A stretch of DNA of 64,000 nucleotides from Marinobacter subterrani (GCF_001045555.1 NZ_LFBU01000001.1:1426001-1490000); one strand, 5' to 3'; shown: positions 27,924 through 39,523, numbered from the stretch's first letter. The notes: generated by a model from the sequence alone, not told the origin. Translations and numbers: made by a program.

Positions 27924-28778
27924 TCAGCCCTGTCCGCCCCGCTCTACCCCCTTGACCGCCTGCCAGATGGCATCGAGCGCTTCCAGGGATTCGTCATCCA
28001 TATTGCGCCCCTCCTGATCAAGCACACGTTCAATGGCGCGGAAGCGGGCATCGAATTTGTGGTTGGTTCGTTTGAGGGCCTGCTCAGGATTAACCTTCAT
28101 GAACCGTGCCAGATTGACACAGACAAACAGCAGATCGCCCAGCTCGTCCTCAACGGCGTCCGGGTCGCCGGCGCCCGACAGGGCCTCCTGCCACGCCTGC
28201 TTGAGCTCGTCGATTTCCTCGTGCAGTTTGTCGAACACCGGGCTTATATCCGGCCAGTCAAAACCGTGGCGGGCGGCCCGCTTCTGGAGCTTCTCGGCTC
28301 TGGCCATGGCGGGCAGGGTTCGGGCAATGCCATCAAGCCGGCTGACCGGTGCAGTGCCCTCCGGCGCTGGCTTCAACGCCCGCTCCTCGGCCTTGATGCG
28401 CTCCCAGCTTTCCTTGATCCAGGCTTCATCCGGGCGGTTATCGGGGTCGATACGGCTTGCCAGCGTGCCCTCGGGAAAGACGTGCGGGTGCCGGCGCACC
28501 AGCTTCCGGACCAGGTGATCAACCACGCCGTCAAAGTCGAAGTGCCCGTCTTCCCGGCCGATCTGGGCATAGAAGATCACCTGGAACAGCAAGTCGCCCA
28601 GTTCATCCTGCAGATGCGGGTAATCCTCACGCTCGATGGCATCCGCAACTTCGTATGCCTCTTCAAGGGTATGGGGCACAATGGTCTTGTAGGTCTGCCG
28701 GGTGTCCCACGGACAGCCGGTCTCCGGGTCGCGGAGCCGGGCCATCAGGGTTTTCAGGTCTTCAATGGTGTAGCTCAT
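27924..28778 (-). CDS. mazG: Nucleoside triphosphate pyrophosphohydrolase
   Basis: The 284-residue MazG removes pyrophosphate from NTPs, possibly limiting (p)ppGpp-related or aberrant nucleotides. Two MazG folds are seen: the N-terminal one with CPWDTRQTY, EEAYEV and DELGDLLFQ, and a C-terminal one with DELKQAW and DELGDLLFV. It overlaps the relA stop by 4 bp (ATGA), so the two are coupled, as in Pseudomonas. Confidence 0.95.
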   Translation of the reverse strand: MSYTIEDLKTLMARLRDPETGCPWDTRQTYKTIVPHTLEEAYEVADAIEREDYPHLQDELGDLLFQVIFYAQIGREDGHFDFDGVVDHLVRKLVRRHPHVFPEGTLASRIDPDNRPDEAWIKESWERIKAEERALKPAPEGTAPVSRLDGIARTLPAMARAEKLQKRAARHGFDWPDISPVFDKLHEEIDELKQAWQEALSGAGDPDAVEDELGDLLFVCVNLARFMKVNPEQALKRTNHKFDARFRAIERVLDQEGRNMDDESLEALDAIWQAVKGVERGGQG

Positions 28779-31012
28779 CCACGCTTACGCCTTACGTCAA
28801 TGATATTGGGCAGATTACGGATCTGCGCCAGCAGGCGGGCCAGCTGTTCCAGGCTGGAAATCTCCACGGTCAGCAGCATGGTGGCGGTATTTTCGTCCTT
28901 GTTGCTCAGGGTATTCAGCGCCAGCACATCACTCCGGGACGACGACAGTACCTGGGTAATGTCCCGCAGCAGACCTGAGCGGTCATAGGCCTCAATCTCG
29001 ATGTCCACCGGGTAGACCGCCGCCGGCTGGCCACCCCAGCTCACCTCGATGATACGGTTCGGCTCAAACTCCCGCAGGTTCAGGAACGTCAGGCAATCCT
29101 GCCGGTGCACGGTAACCCCTCGCCCGACGGTGATGTAGCCGCCAATGGCATCCCCCGGCAGGGGTTTGCAGCACTTCGCCACCTGGGTCTTGAGCTTGCC
29201 GACACCGACAATCTGGATATCGGATTCCGTGTCGTAGGGCTTGCGCCGCTGGGCGCTCAGCTTGAGATCCAGTTGCTCGGATTTCGGCTCCAGCATCTGC
29301 TGGGCGACGTTGGCCACATGGGTCGGGCGCAGATCGCCGGCACCCACGGCGGCAAACATGTCCTCCGCGCCGTGATAGTTTACCTTCACAGCCAGCTCGC
29401 CAAGGTCCACGTCGTAGAGCGACAGACGCCGGAATTCATCCTCCAGGATGGCCCGGCCATCGATGATATTACGGCCGCGATCCTGCTGCTTGAACCAGTG
29501 CGTCACCTTGGCCCGGGCCCGGGAGGTCTGGATGTAGCCGAGGCTGGGATTCAGCCAGTCCCGGCTGGGGGACGGATTGTTGGAAGTCAGGACGAACACC
29601 TGATCGCCGGTTTTCAGCGGATAGGTAAGCGGCACGATACGGCTGTTCACCCGCGCCCCACGGCAGGCGTGGCCGATTTCGGTATGCACCCGGTAGGCGA
29701 AATCCACCGGGGTCGCGCCCTGGGGCAGATCCACCACATGGCCTTCGGGCGTGAACACATACACCCGGTCCGATGTCACATCGGACTTGAGATGGTCCGC
29801 CAGCCCGGACAGGTCACCCAGATCTTCCTGCCATTCAAGCACCTGGCGCAGCCAGTTGATCTTGGCATCATAGCCGGTGGACTTGTTGCCTTTGTCCGTG
29901 CCCTTGTAAAGCCAGTGCGCGCACACGCCCAGCTCCGCTTCCTCGTGCATCTTGTGGGTGCGGATCTGGACTTCCATGACCTTGCCTTCCGGCCCGATCA
30001 CCGCCGTATGCAGGGACTGGTAGCCGTTTTCCTTGGGGTTGGCAATGTAGTCATCGAACTCGTTGGGAATATGCCGCCACAGGGTATGGACAATCCCGAG
30101 CGCGGCATAGCAATCGCGCACTTCCGGCACCAGGATTCGAACGGCACGGACGTCGTACACCTGGGAGAAGTCGATGCCCTTGCGCCGCATTTTCCGCCAG
30201 ATGCTGTAGATGTGTTTGGCGCGGCCGGAAAGCTCGCCTTCGATGCCGAAGGCCTTCAGTTCTGTCTGCAGGGTATCCAGTACCCGCTTGATATAGCCGT
30301 CACGGTCCAGGCGCTTTTCATCAAGCAGCTTGGCAATCTTTTTGTAGGCGGTTGCATGCAGGTAACGGAAAGACAGGTCCTCCAGTTCCCACTTGATATG
30401 ACCGATGCCAAGTCGATGGGCAAGGGGCGCATAGATATCGAACACTTCCCGGGCAACGCGCATGCGCTTTTCCTGGGCGCCATTCTTGACCGCCCGGATG
30501 GCACAGGTTCGCTCAGCCAGCTTGATCAGGGCGACGCGTACATCGTCGATCATGGTCACGAGCATCTTGCGGACGTTGTCGAGCTGGCCCTCGCTCTGCC
30601 CCAGCACATTGCCCTTGAGCGGATGGTGAATGGAGGAAATCGCGGCCATTTGCTGTACGCCGTTGATCAGGCCGGCAACTTCGTCACCGAACTCCTTACG
30701 GATTTCCTCGAGCGACACCCGCTCCTCACGAACCGCGCGATAGAGTATGGCGGCCACCAGGCTGGCCTGGTCCAGATGCAGCTCGGCAAGCACCTGGGCC
30801 ATCTCGATACCGATGCGGAAACTGCTGGAGCCCGGCGCCCAAAGCCGGTCTTCCCGAAATGCCTGCAGATCAATCTCTGCCGCCTTTTCGCAGGCTCGCC
30901 GGAACTGATCGACGTCTTCCAGATGTGTTTCCGAGGCAATCTGGTGAACCCAGCCCTCAATGTCCACCTGGCCGTCGCCAGTCATTGCGTAGTCTTCGCG
31001 AACTTTTACCAT
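28775..31012 (-). CDS. relA: GTP pyrophosphokinase (stringent response synthetase)
   Basis: The 745-residue protein makes (p)ppGpp in response to amino acid starvation at the ribosome. It has an HD-like N-terminus lacking the HD pair (so hydrolase-dead, as in RelA), the synthetase motif FDDYIANPKENGYQSLHT, a TGS domain (VYVFTPEGHVVDLPQG), a zinc-finger-like segment (AKCCKPLPGD) and a C-terminal ACT domain. These features separate it from SpoT. It precedes mazG with a 4-bp overlap and follows rlmD after 56 bp. Confidence 0.96.
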   Translation of the reverse strand: MVKVREDYAMTGDGQVDIEGWVHQIASETHLEDVDQFRRACEKAAEIDLQAFREDRLWAPGSSSFRIGIEMAQVLAELHLDQASLVAAILYRAVREERVSLEEIRKEFGDEVAGLINGVQQMAAISSIHHPLKGNVLGQSEGQLDNVRKMLVTMIDDVRVALIKLAERTCAIRAVKNGAQEKRMRVAREVFDIYAPLAHRLGIGHIKWELEDLSFRYLHATAYKKIAKLLDEKRLDRDGYIKRVLDTLQTELKAFGIEGELSGRAKHIYSIWRKMRRKGIDFSQVYDVRAVRILVPEVRDCYAALGIVHTLWRHIPNEFDDYIANPKENGYQSLHTAVIGPEGKVMEVQIRTHKMHEEAELGVCAHWLYKGTDKGNKSTGYDAKINWLRQVLEWQEDLGDLSGLADHLKSDVTSDRVYVFTPEGHVVDLPQGATPVDFAYRVHTEIGHACRGARVNSRIVPLTYPLKTGDQVFVLTSNNPSPSRDWLNPSLGYIQTSRARAKVTHWFKQQDRGRNIIDGRAILEDEFRRLSLYDVDLGELAVKVNYHGAEDMFAAVGAGDLRPTHVANVAQQMLEPKSEQLDLKLSAQRRKPYDTESDIQIVGVGKLKTQVAKCCKPLPGDAIGGYITVGRGVTVHRQDCLTFLNLREFEPNRIIEVSWGGQPAAVYPVDIEIEAYDRSGLLRDITQVLSSSRSDVLALNTLSNKDENTATMLLTVEISSLEQLARLLAQIRNLPNIIDVRRKRG

Positions 31013-31068
31013 ATCGGTCTTGTTGTTCCTGATGTGTCACACAGCCATCCCTGACTGCCCGAGTGCCT

Positions 31069-32418
31069 TCAGCCGGAATCCCGCTCAAACAGCGCAATCG
31101 ATTCCACGTGCGTGGTGTGGGGGAACATGTCCATCACACCCGCACGCACCAGACGATAGCCGTTGCGCGCCATAACTCCGGCGTCCCGCGCCAGGGTCGC
31201 GGGGTTGCAGGAGACATAGACGATTTTCCGGGCACCGAAGGCGGTCAGGTACTTGCAGATCTCCTCGGCACCGGAGCGGGGCGGGTCTATCAGGACCTTG
31301 TCGAACCCTTCCTTTGCCCAGCTCTGGCCGGTGAAATCCCCGTGCAGATCAGCACCGTGAAAAGCGACATTGTCCAGACCATTTAGTTCCGCGTTCTCAC
31401 GGCCCCGTACGACCATGGTCTCGTCCCCTTCCACGCCGACAACCTGCCCGCCCCTTCGGGCCAACGGCAGAGTGAAGTTGCCCAGACCGCAGAACAGATC
31501 CAGGACACGCTCACCCGGCTGGATATCCAGCCATTCCACCGCCCTGTGTACCATCGCGCGGTTAATGCCTGCATTGACCTGGGTAAAGTCCATGGGATGA
31601 AACTGCAGGGTCAGGTCGAATTCATCCAGCCGGTAGCTCAGACGCTCATCCTGCCGGCCGGCCGATTCCGGCCAGATCCGGTGCACGGTATCCGGCCCCT
31701 TGGGCTGCAGGTAGATATGCAAATCGTGGGCCTGACCAAAGGCAATGAGTTTCTCCCGGTCACCCGCCGAGAGCTCATCCATGTTGCGGAACACCATCAC
31801 CGCCACATCATCACCACAGGCCACCTCGACCTGGGCAATCCGGCTGTAGGCCTCCAGATCCTCAAGCATGGTGCGCAGGGTCATGATCCGCTCCCCGATC
31901 CGCGGATCCAGCACCACGCAACGATCAATATCCGTCAGGAAACTGTTGCGTTTCTCCCGGAACCCGACCAGAACAGATTCCCGAGCCTTCACATAACGAA
32001 CCCCCAGGCGCGCCTTCCGGCGATAGCCCAGGCTGCTTTCCGAGCGCAGGGGTTCAATCCACTGTTCCGGCTCGATGCCCCCGAAATGGGCAAAATGTTC
32101 ACGCAGGGTGTCTTCCTTGAACCGGATCTGGGCGTCGCCACTCATGTGCTGGAGGCTGCAGCCGCCGCACAGATCGGCGAACTCGCAGGGCGGCGCCTGG
32201 CGTTCCGGCGCGGCTTCCAGCACCTGCTCGGCTCGCAGCTCATCAAATTTGCTGCGGCTGGACACCACCTTGGCCATCACCGTTTCCCCGGGCAGGGCGC
32301 CGTCCACAAACTGAATTTTGCCGTCCTGGCGGGCGATGCCCCGGCCGTCATGGCTCAGGGTCTGAATGTCACAGCGCACGGGTTCTTTGGGAAGAACCTT
32401 CCTGCGTCGTCTGCTCAT
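31069..32418 (-). CDS. rlmD: 23S rRNA (uracil-1939-C5)-methyltransferase
   Basis: The 449-residue enzyme (RumA) methylates U1939 of 23S rRNA. It has an N-terminal TRAM domain, four cysteines for a 4Fe-4S cluster ([10 protein letters not shown] and a later Cys in DRCVVLD), SAM motif DLFCGLGNF and the catalytic [10 protein letters not shown] cysteine. Gene order cysM-rlmD-relA-mazG matches Pseudomonas. Confidence 0.95.
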   Translation of the reverse strand: MSRRRRKVLPKEPVRCDIQTLSHDGRGIARQDGKIQFVDGALPGETVMAKVVSSRSKFDELRAEQVLEAAPERQAPPCEFADLCGGCSLQHMSGDAQIRFKEDTLREHFAHFGGIEPEQWIEPLRSESSLGYRRKARLGVRYVKARESVLVGFREKRNSFLTDIDRCVVLDPRIGERIMTLRTMLEDLEAYSRIAQVEVACGDDVAVMVFRNMDELSAGDREKLIAFGQAHDLHIYLQPKGPDTVHRIWPESAGRQDERLSYRLDEFDLTLQFHPMDFTQVNAGINRAMVHRAVEWLDIQPGERVLDLFCGLGNFTLPLARRGGQVVGVEGDETMVVRGRENAELNGLDNVAFHGADLHGDFTGQSWAKEGFDKVLIDPPRSGAEEICKYLTAFGARKIVYVSCNPATLARDAGVMARNGYRLVRAGVMDMFPHTTHVESIALFERDSG

Positions 32419-32444
32419 ATTCGGGTCTCTTGATAAAAACGGAT

Positions 32445-33338
32445 TCAGGCGCCGGGAAACACCCCGGTCGACAGGTAGCGGTCGCCGCGGTCACAGATAA
32501 TGGCTACGATGATCGCATTTTCAACCTGCTGCGACAGTTTCAGGGCGGCGGCGATGGAACCGCCCGAGGAGACACCGCAAAAAATACCTTCCTCGGCGGC
32601 CAGGGCCCGCATGGTGGTCTCGGCCTCTTCCTGGCCGATATCCAGCACCTGGTCCACCCGGGCGGCATCGTAGATTTTCGGCAGATAGGCCTCGGGCCAG
32701 CGCCGGATGCCGGGGATGGATGCACCCTCCTTCGGCTGCAGACCGATGATCCGGATATCCGGGTTGCGTTCCTTGAGATAGCGGGAAACGCCCATGATGG
32801 TTCCGGTGGTGCCCATGGAGCTGACAAAGTGGGTCACACGCCCTTCGGTCTGTTCCCAGATTTCCGGTCCGGTCCCCCGGTAGTGCGCCAGGGGGTTGTC
32901 CTGGTTGCTGAACTGGTCAAGCACCTTGCCCTTGCCTTCTGCTTCCATCTTCAGGGCCAGATCCCGGGCGGTTTCCATGCCCTCGTCTTTTGTCACGGTA
33001 ATGATCTCTGCACCAAAGGCCCGCATGGACGCCCGGCGCTCCTCGCTCATGTTCGCGGGCATGATCAGCACCATGCGGTAGCCCTTGATTGCTGCAGCCA
33101 TGGCCAGCGCTATACCGGTATTACCGCTGGTGGCCTCAATCAGGATGTCGCCCGGTTTGATTTCACCACGGCGTTCCGCTTCCTGAATCATGCTGATGGC
33201 GGGGCGATCCTTGACCGAGCCGGCAGGATTGTTGCCTTCCAGCTTGGCCAGGATGATATTGCTGGTGTCACCGGGGAGGCGCTGCAGGCGAACCAGAGGG
33301 GTGTGCCCGACATAATCTTCAATGGTGGGGAAATGCAT
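32445..33338 (-). CDS. cysM: Cysteine synthase B (O-acetylserine sulfhydrylase)
   Basis: The 297-residue PLP enzyme makes cysteine (or S-sulfocysteine) from O-acetylserine. K43 in PAGSVKDRP binds [12 protein letters not shown] and GTTGTIMG hold the cofactor phosphate. The N-terminal LEGNNPAG and the short length point to CysM rather than CysK. It is divergent from gacS, and a 26-bp gap separates it from rlmD. Confidence 0.94.
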   Translation of the reverse strand: MHFPTIEDYVGHTPLVRLQRLPGDTSNIILAKLEGNNPAGSVKDRPAISMIQEAERRGEIKPGDILIEATSGNTGIALAMAAAIKGYRMVLIMPANMSEERRASMRAFGAEIITVTKDEGMETARDLALKMEAEGKGKVLDQFSNQDNPLAHYRGTGPEIWEQTEGRVTHFVSSMGTTGTIMGVSRYLKERNPDIRIIGLQPKEGASIPGIRRWPEAYLPKIYDAARVDQVLDIGQEEAETTMRALAAEEGIFCGVSSGGSIAAALKLSQQVENAIIVAIICDRGDRYLSTGVFPGA

Positions 33339-33563
33339 ATAATAACCCTGTGGTACACTTTTGGCTTCGCATGATACGCGTTATTAGGCCGGTCTCCCAA
33401 TACAGCTTCTCGCTATATCCATGACCGGCGGCTATAACCGGCACGAGATTTTCCGGCGCTACCGGGACTGATACCACGGTTATCAGTGCCAGGATCATCT
33501 ATTCTTAACAGGGAAGTTTTCCGCACCCGGGTGCGGACAAAAGCAATAATTCAGGAACACGGT

Positions 33564-36440
33564 ATGCGACGTTGGGGCATTCGCAAGAAAGTTTTGGTGG
33601 TAACCCTGGTTCCCACACTTCTGACTACCTTGATGCTGGGGCTGTTCTTCACCTATAGCTGGGTCGCCAATATTGAAACCCTGCTCAAGGATCGGGGCGA
33701 ATCCCTGTCACGCCAACTGGCGGCGGGTTCGGAGTATGGCCTGTTCACCGCCAACCGGAGCCTCCTCAGCAGCCTCTCCAACGCCCTTCTTGAAGAACAG
33801 GACGTTCGCTCAATCACCTTTTTTTCCAGTGATGGTTCACGCCTGCTGCACACCGGGCCGGGCAGTTCCGAGACGGTGAATATCAAGGAACTGACCGCCG
33901 AGCGTGCAACACGAATCTCCCGGGCGGACAGTACCCGCTTCATTACCCCGGTTTTTCTTCAGGATCTGATGATTGAGAGCATGATGGACCCGGATGCCCG
34001 CCAGTCCATGTCCGGCTTGCAGACTCCTCTGGGCTGGGTTGTTGTTGAAATGTCCCACATCCGCACCGAGAAAGAGACCTACAAGGCGTTGCTGATCTCC
34101 CTGCTGCTGGTTCTCGGCGGCGTCATCCTCAGTATGGCAATTGCCCTGAGGCTCAGCCGCGCCTTCACCAACCCGGTGTTCGAACTGAACGAAGCCGTTG
34201 CCAGACTGAAAGAAGGCAAGCTGGAAACCCGGGTCTACACCGGGGCCGGCCCCGAATTCGAGCAGCTCGAATCCGGCCTGAACGCCATGGCCGAGGAGTT
34301 GAGCAAGGCCCAGGCCGAGATGCAGCAGAACATTGACCAGGCCACGGAGGATCTTCGTGAAACCCTGGAAACCATCGAAATCCAGAACATCGAACTGGAC
34401 TTTGCCCGGAAGGAAGCCCTGGAGGCCAGCCGGATCAAGTCGGAATTCCTGGCTAATATGTCCCACGAAATCCGCACCCCGCTCAACGGTATCATCGGTT
34501 TCACCGAACTGCTGCTAAAAAGCCCGCTGCCAAGACAGCAAAGGGATCACCTGAGCACCATCCGGAAATCCTCGGAAATCCTGCTCACCATCATCAATGA
34601 CATCCTGGACTTCTCCAAGATCGAAGCCGGCAAACTGATCCTGGACCGGGTGCCGTTCCAGTTACGGGACATTGTCGAGGAGGTCATGGTGATGCTGGCA
34701 CCGGCCGCCCATGCCAAGAACCTGGATCTGGTACCGCTGGTGTATAACGACGTGCCGGACAACATCATGGGCGACCCGCTGAGGGTAAAACAGGTCATCA
34801 CCAACCTGGTAAACAACGCCATCAAGTTCACCCAGACCGGGGAAGTGGTGTTGCGCGCGAGCCTGGAAGAGGAAGAAATGGACAGCAACCGGGTGACCCT
34901 GCGCCTGAGCGTTTCAGATTCCGGCGTCGGGCTCTCCCGGGCCCAGCAGCAATCCCTGTTCAATGCCTTCAGCCAGGCCGATGCCTCCACCGCCCGCCAG
35001 TACGGTGGCACCGGCCTGGGCCTGGCCATATCCAAGCGACTGGTTGAGGAGATGGGTGGCAAGATCGGTCTTGAAAGCGAACTGGGCAAGGGTTCGACCT
35101 TCTGGTTCACGCTGACCTCGGAACTTGCCAGCAGCGGAGAAGCGATTGCTCCCAGAGATGCCCTGCAGGGCGAGCGGGTTATCTATCTGGAACAACAGAA
35201 GACCACCGGCCTGGCCGTGGAACATCTGCTTAGGGAATGGGGCATGGTGGTGGACCGCGTTGCCTCGCCCGGTGCTCTGCAGGAGCAGATAGAGGAAGCC
35301 CAGAAGAGCCAGGCCGGCTATGCCGTCGCCATTGTCGGTATCACCCGACACCTGCTGAATTCCAGCCAGTACTGCGGGCTTTTCAGAACCCTGGAGGTTG
35401 ATCGGGACTGCCGGACCCTCTTGCTGACCCCGACCCTTGAAACCCACGACACACCTCTCTCCGGGCTCGCCAGTGGCCACCTGACCAAACCAGTGTGCCG
35501 GGAGGCACTCTACGACGAGCTTCTGCTGCTTGTTCACGGCATCAACTCGGCCGGCCGCACCACCGTCGAATTCCAGAGCGCCATGCGCCGGCCGGCGACA
35601 GGCAAGGTTCCGCGGGTACTCGCCGTGGACGACAACGACGCCAACCTCAAGCTGGTACTGACCCTTCTTGAAGACTGCCAGCTGGATGCCGAGGGCGCAT
35701 CCAGCGGCTTTGAAGCACTCAGCAAGGCCCGACAGAAACCCTTCGACCTGGTTTTCATGGATCTCCAGATGCCGGGAATGGACGGCGTGGAAACGACCGC
35801 CAGACTCAGGGAGATGGACACCGACAACCACCGGACCCCGATCATTGCCCTGACAGCGCATGCCCTGGCCGATGAACAGGAAAGGCTGTCCCGGCAGGGT
35901 TTTGATGGTTACATGCCGAAACCCATCAGCAGCGGCCAGCTCACCGAAATCATTCACGAGTACACCGGCTATATTTGCCAGGGAACGCCCGGCAGCGGGC
36001 GATTTCGGGTACCGGAAGTGCGCGATACCCGCCGGGCCCTGCGCCCGTCAACCCGCCAGATGCAGCAGGACTGCGTGAGTGTTGACGAGAGCATTCAACT
36101 GGCGGCCGGCAAGGCGGATCTGGCCGAGGAGCTGTTCAGCATGCTGCTGGAACAGGTTCATGCCGACCTGGAGCGGATTTCAGGATTCTGGAGGGACCAG
36201 AGCCTCGATGAACTGCTGGAGTGCGTTCATAAGCTTCATGGCGCTGCCCGCTATTGTGGTGTGCCGGAACTGAGGGCGGCGGCCAACCGGTTCGAAACCG
36301 CCCTCAAATGCTCGGCACCGGATCTGGAGCAACAGAAGGACCGGCTGCTTTCGGCCATGGAGCGCCTGGAGATCTGGACCGAACAGACCGACTGGCAGCA
36401 ACTGTTCCGCAACCAGCACCCGGCTGCGGAAACCTCCTGA
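33564..36440 (+). CDS. gacS: GacS/BarA-type hybrid sensor histidine kinase
   Basis: The 958-residue kinase has two membrane helices (10-33 and about 174-196) flanking a periplasmic domain, a HAMP region (to ~250), HisKA with His301 in MSHEIRTP, an HATPase domain, a receiver (acceptor Asp near 733 in FMDLQMPG) and a C-terminal Hpt (HKLHGAARY, near 890). This tripartite layout and the neighbourhood of cysM identify it as GacS/BarA, which phosphorylates GacA/UvrY to turn on Rsm/Csr small RNAs. GacA is not in the window. The ATG at 33564 follows CAGGAACACGGT. Confidence 0.93.
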   Translation: MRRWGIRKKVLVVTLVPTLLTTLMLGLFFTYSWVANIETLLKDRGESLSRQLAAGSEYGLFTANRSLLSSLSNALLEEQDVRSITFFSSDGSRLLHTGPGSSETVNIKELTAERATRISRADSTRFITPVFLQDLMIESMMDPDARQSMSGLQTPLGWVVVEMSHIRTEKETYKALLISLLLVLGGVILSMAIALRLSRAFTNPVFELNEAVARLKEGKLETRVYTGAGPEFEQLESGLNAMAEELSKAQAEMQQNIDQATEDLRETLETIEIQNIELDFARKEALEASRIKSEFLANMSHEIRTPLNGIIGFTELLLKSPLPRQQRDHLSTIRKSSEILLTIINDILDFSKIEAGKLILDRVPFQLRDIVEEVMVMLAPAAHAKNLDLVPLVYNDVPDNIMGDPLRVKQVITNLVNNAIKFTQTGEVVLRASLEEEEMDSNRVTLRLSVSDSGVGLSRAQQQSLFNAFSQADASTARQYGGTGLGLAISKRLVEEMGGKIGLESELGKGSTFWFTLTSELASSGEAIAPRDALQGERVIYLEQQKTTGLAVEHLLREWGMVVDRVASPGALQEQIEEAQKSQAGYAVAIVGITRHLLNSSQYCGLFRTLEVDRDCRTLLLTPTLETHDTPLSGLASGHLTKPVCREALYDELLLLVHGINSAGRTTVEFQSAMRRPATGKVPRVLAVDDNDANLKLVLTLLEDCQLDAEGASSGFEALSKARQKPFDLVFMDLQMPGMDGVETTARLREMDTDNHRTPIIALTAHALADEQERLSRQGFDGYMPKPISSGQLTEIIHEYTGYICQGTPGSGRFRVPEVRDTRRALRPSTRQMQQDCVSVDESIQLAAGKADLAEELFSMLLEQVHADLERISGFWRDQSLDELLECVHKLHGAARYCGVPELRAAANRFETALKCSAPDLEQQKDRLLSAMERLEIWTEQTDWQQLFRNQHPAAETS

Positions 36441-36448
36441 ACCGGAAA

Positions 36449-36474
36449 GATCAGGCCCGGCCCCGGGCCTGATC
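36449..36474. terminator. Strong hairpin at the convergent gacS/pdxJ ends
   Basis: Two 12-nt complementary arms (36449-36460 and 36463-36474) with only 2 nt between them lie across the pdxJ stop codon and just past the gacS stop. No clear T-run follows in either direction. A bidirectional transcript-end structure is the likeliest role. Confidence 0.45.
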
Positions 36475-37191
36475 GAGAATAGCTTTCATATCGCAAACGG
36501 CCTCTTTCAGGCCGGTAAAGACCGCGCGGGCGATAATGGCATGGCCGATATTCAGTTCGTTGATGCCCTGAATTGCGGCCACCCGCTCGGTATTGTGGTA
36601 ATGCAGACCGTGGCCGGCGTTGACAATCAGCCCCTTCCTGCGGGCATAGGCGACGGCATCAGCGATGGTTTTGAACGCGGCTTCCACGGCCTCGGCGGTG
36701 CCGGCCTCCGCGTATTCGCCGGTATGGAGTTCCACCACCGGGGCGCCGCAACGAACCGCGGCATCGATCTGCACCGGATCCGGATCAATAAAGAGTGACA
36801 CCTCGGCACCGATCCGGGCGAGGCGTTCACAGGCCTTTGCCACCCTGGACTCCTGGCCGTCAACATCCAGCCCGCCCTCGGTGGTCAATTCTTCCCGCTT
36901 TTCCGGCACCAGACAAACACACTCCGGACGCACTTGCTCGGCAAACGCCAGCATCGCATCGGTTACCGCCATTTCGAGGTTCATTTTGGTCTGGAGGACT
37001 TCTTTCAGGAGCAGCACGTCCCGATCCTGGATATGGCGCCGGTCTTCCCTCGGATGAATGGTAATGCCATCGGCCCCGGCTTCCTCGGCCATCAGCGCCG
37101 CCTGCACCGGGTCTGGGTACCGGGTTCCCCGCGCCTGCCGGAGGGTGGCAACGTGATCGATATTGACGCCAAGCAAAACTCTAGGATTCAT
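36451..37191 (-). CDS. pdxJ: Pyridoxine 5'-phosphate synthase
   Basis: The 246-residue TIM-barrel enzyme condenses 1-deoxyxylulose-5-phosphate with 3-amino-2-oxopropyl phosphate to give pyridoxine 5'-phosphate. [24 protein letters not shown] and [10 protein letters not shown] are family signatures. The start overlaps the recO stop by 11 bp. It ends the lepA-to-pdxJ run. Confidence 0.96.
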   Translation of the reverse strand: MNPRVLLGVNIDHVATLRQARGTRYPDPVQAALMAEEAGADGITIHPREDRRHIQDRDVLLLKEVLQTKMNLEMAVTDAMLAFAEQVRPECVCLVPEKREELTTEGGLDVDGQESRVAKACERLARIGAEVSLFIDPDPVQIDAAVRCGAPVVELHTGEYAEAGTAEAVEAAFKTIADAVAYARRKGLIVNAGHGLHYHNTERVAAIQGINELNIGHAIIARAVFTGLKEAVCDMKAILDQARGRA

Positions 37192-37909
37192 GGGATTCTC
37201 CCCGAAGGTGAGTGAAAAGGTTGCGACTGTTCAGGGGGCGCCCCTGCAGAAGATAATCGGTCAGCACCCGCATTACCCGCTTGGAAACCCGGCGACAACG
37301 GTCGGACTCGAAGTCCCCCCGGGCCAGCGCCAGTAACACGTCCCCCGGCAGTTGCTGCAGGCGGACTCCGGGCGAGACGGCGGATACAATGCCCTGCTCC
37401 GGATCATAACAATACTGTCGCCCGGCCTCGACGGATTCGCTGGTGTCGGTGGTAATGTCCCAGGAAAAGTCGTAGCCCAGTGCGGCGGCGAAGGTCAGCT
37501 CGAACTGGCGGAGCACCGGCTCGACATCGCCAGTAACGGCCAACCGGCCGATGGCTTCAATGTAGGCAGCAAACAGGATCGGATAGGGATCGGCCGCCGG
37601 AAGTACCCGCTGCACCAGTTCATTCAGATAAAGGCCGCTGTAGAGGGAGGTGGTACGGGTCAGCGAGGGCCCGGTGTGCACATCCACCTGGGTAAGGGTC
37701 TTCAGGTCGCCCCGGCCGGTCCAGTCGATAACCAGCGGCTGGAACGGCTGAAGCTGGGCCTTCAGGGGGCTTCTGGCGCTGTTCGCCCCCTTGGCAATCA
37801 CGGTCATGCGACCGTGATTCAGGGTGAACACATCCACCATCAGGCTGGTTTCCCGCCACGGGCGTCGGTGAAGAACATAGGCGGGCTCCTGCAACTCAGG
37901 CCCTTTCAT
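37181..37909 (-). CDS. recO: DNA repair protein RecO
   Basis: The 242-residue protein helps load RecA on gapped DNA with RecF and RecR. It has the N-terminal OB-fold ([20 protein letters not shown]) and a helical C-terminus. Its zinc-binding cysteines are not seen, as usual in gammaproteobacteria. It lies between era (7-bp gap) and pdxJ (11-bp overlap). Confidence 0.93.
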   Translation of the reverse strand: MKGPELQEPAYVLHRRPWRETSLMVDVFTLNHGRMTVIAKGANSARSPLKAQLQPFQPLVIDWTGRGDLKTLTQVDVHTGPSLTRTTSLYSGLYLNELVQRVLPAADPYPILFAAYIEAIGRLAVTGDVEPVLRQFELTFAAALGYDFSWDITTDTSESVEAGRQYCYDPEQGIVSAVSPGVRLQQLPGDVLLALARGDFESDRCRRVSKRVMRVLTDYLLQGRPLNSRNLFTHLRGESHES

Positions 37910-37916
37910 GCCCGCC

Positions 37917-38834
37917 TCAGAGGTCGTTCATGCCCAGGCTCTTGAGGGCCCGGTCGCTGTCTGCCCAGCCACGCTTTACCTTCACCCAGAGCCGGAGCAT
38001 GATCTTGCTGTCGAACAGACGTTCCATATCGGTGCGGGCTTCCTGGCCGATACGGCGCATCCGCTCGCCCTTGTCACCGATCATGATTTTTTTCTGTCCC
38101 TCCCGCTCCACCAGGATAAGCGCAGAGATATGCAGGGTTTTGCCCTCGCGTTTGAACTCCTCGATTTCAACCGCGACCGAGTACGGCAGCTCTGCCCCCA
38201 GTTGCCGGGTGATCTTTTCCCGGACAATTTCCGAGGCCAGAAAGCGTTCGCTGCGATCGGTGATCTGGTCATCCGGGTAGAAGTGGATACTCTCCGGCAG
38301 GAAACGACCCACCGCTTCTTCAAGAGGCTTCAGGTTGGTTTCCTTGAGGGCTGAAAGCGGAATAATCTCTGCGAACTCGCGTTTTTTCGAGACCATGTCC
38401 AGGTGGGGCAGCAGGCTTTCCCGCTTCTCGATCTTGTCGACCTTGTTGACCGCCAGGATAACCGGACAGGTCAGTTTGCTGAGTTTCTCCAGCACCAGCT
38501 CATCAGCGGTAGTCCAGGCCAGCTGGTCCACCACAAAAACCACAACATCCACGTCAATCAGGGCCGATGTGGCCGCCTTGTTCATATAGCGGTTCAGGGC
38601 CCGTGGCTCTTCTTCATGCATGCCCGGGGTATCGACATAAATCGCCTGTACCGGCCCGACAGTCTTGATACCGAGTACCTGATGCCGGGTAGTCTGGGGC
38701 TTGCGGGAGGTAATACTCAGCTTCTGCCCGAGAATATGATTCAGCAACGTGGATTTACCCACGTTCGGGCGGCCCACGATGGCCACAAAACCGCAGCGAC
38801 TGTCCGGATTCTCCGGACGGGTGATATCGTTCAT
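37917..38834 (-). CDS. era: GTPase Era
   Basis: The 305-residue GTPase assists 16S rRNA maturation and 30S assembly. G1 GRPNVGKST (21-29), G3 DTPG and G4 NKVD are present, followed by a C-terminal KH domain. Its ATG overlaps the rnc stop by 1 nt (TAATG). Confidence 0.97.
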   Translation of the reverse strand: MNDITRPENPDSRCGFVAIVGRPNVGKSTLLNHILGQKLSITSRKPQTTRHQVLGIKTVGPVQAIYVDTPGMHEEEPRALNRYMNKAATSALIDVDVVVFVVDQLAWTTADELVLEKLSKLTCPVILAVNKVDKIEKRESLLPHLDMVSKKREFAEIIPLSALKETNLKPLEEAVGRFLPESIHFYPDDQITDRSERFLASEIVREKITRQLGAELPYSVAVEIEEFKREGKTLHISALILVEREGQKKIMIGDKGERMRRIGQEARTDMERLFDSKIMLRLWVKVKRGWADSDRALKSLGMNDL

Positions 38835-39523
38835 TACTGGTTCTCCACGCCCAGTTCTTTCAGGGCGTTACGGGCGGCCTTCTGCTCGGCCACACGGCGG
38901 CTGCTGCCGGTTCCGGTGGTCTTTCTGTCCAGCGAAGGCAACGCACAGGATACGTGAAACGTCTGGTTGTGGGCCTCACCATCAACCGAAATCACCTCGT
39001 ATCGCGGCAGAGGGAATTGCCGGGACTGAAGGTATTCCTGCAGGCGGGTTTTCGGATCTTTCTGGGTATCCTGAAGATCCAGGCTCTCCAGACGGTGTTC
39101 GAACCAGCGGAGCACCTGCTCACGACAGGTGAGGAAATCGCTGTCAAGGTAGATGGCACCGATGATGGATTCCACCGCATCGGCCAGAATCGACTCCCGC
39201 CGGAATCCACCACTTTTCAGTTCACCGGACCCCAGGCGCAGGTAATTGCCAAGCTCGAACTCCCGGCCGATTTCCGCCAGGGTAACCCCCTTTACCATGC
39301 GGGCGCGAAGCCTGCTCAGCTGCCCTTCCCGGGCTTTTTCAAAGTGCAGGAACAGGTATTCTGCGATCACCATGTTGACAATCGAATCGCCCAGAAACTC
39401 AAGGCGCTCGTTATTCTGGTTCCCGTAACTCCGGTGGGTAAGCGCCAGCAGAAGTCGCTCCGGCGACCGGAACTGGTAGCCGATGCGACGCTGTAACTGG
39501 TCCAGATCCGGTTGTGAGCTCAC
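38834..39523 (-). CDS. rnc: Ribonuclease III
   Basis: The 229-residue endonuclease cuts double-stranded RNA in rRNA and mRNA processing. The RNase III signature [10 protein letters not shown] is at residues 38-47, and the dsRNA-binding domain occupies the last ~70 residues. The start is GTG and overlaps the DUF4845 stop (GTGA, 4 nt). Confidence 0.97.
   Translation of the reverse strand: MSSQPDLDQLQRRIGYQFRSPERLLLALTHRSYGNQNNERLEFLGDSIVNMVIAEYLFLHFEKAREGQLSRLRARMVKGVTLAEIGREFELGNYLRLGSGELKSGGFRRESILADAVESIIGAIYLDSDFLTCREQVLRWFEHRLESLDLQDTQKDPKTRLQEYLQSRQFPLPRYEVISVDGEAHNQTFHVSCALPSLDRKTTGTGSSRRVAEQKAARNALKELGVENQ

Noticed and set aside
29105..31054. 649-residue plus-strand open frame over relA
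   Set aside because: Antisense shadow of relA; no family resemblance.
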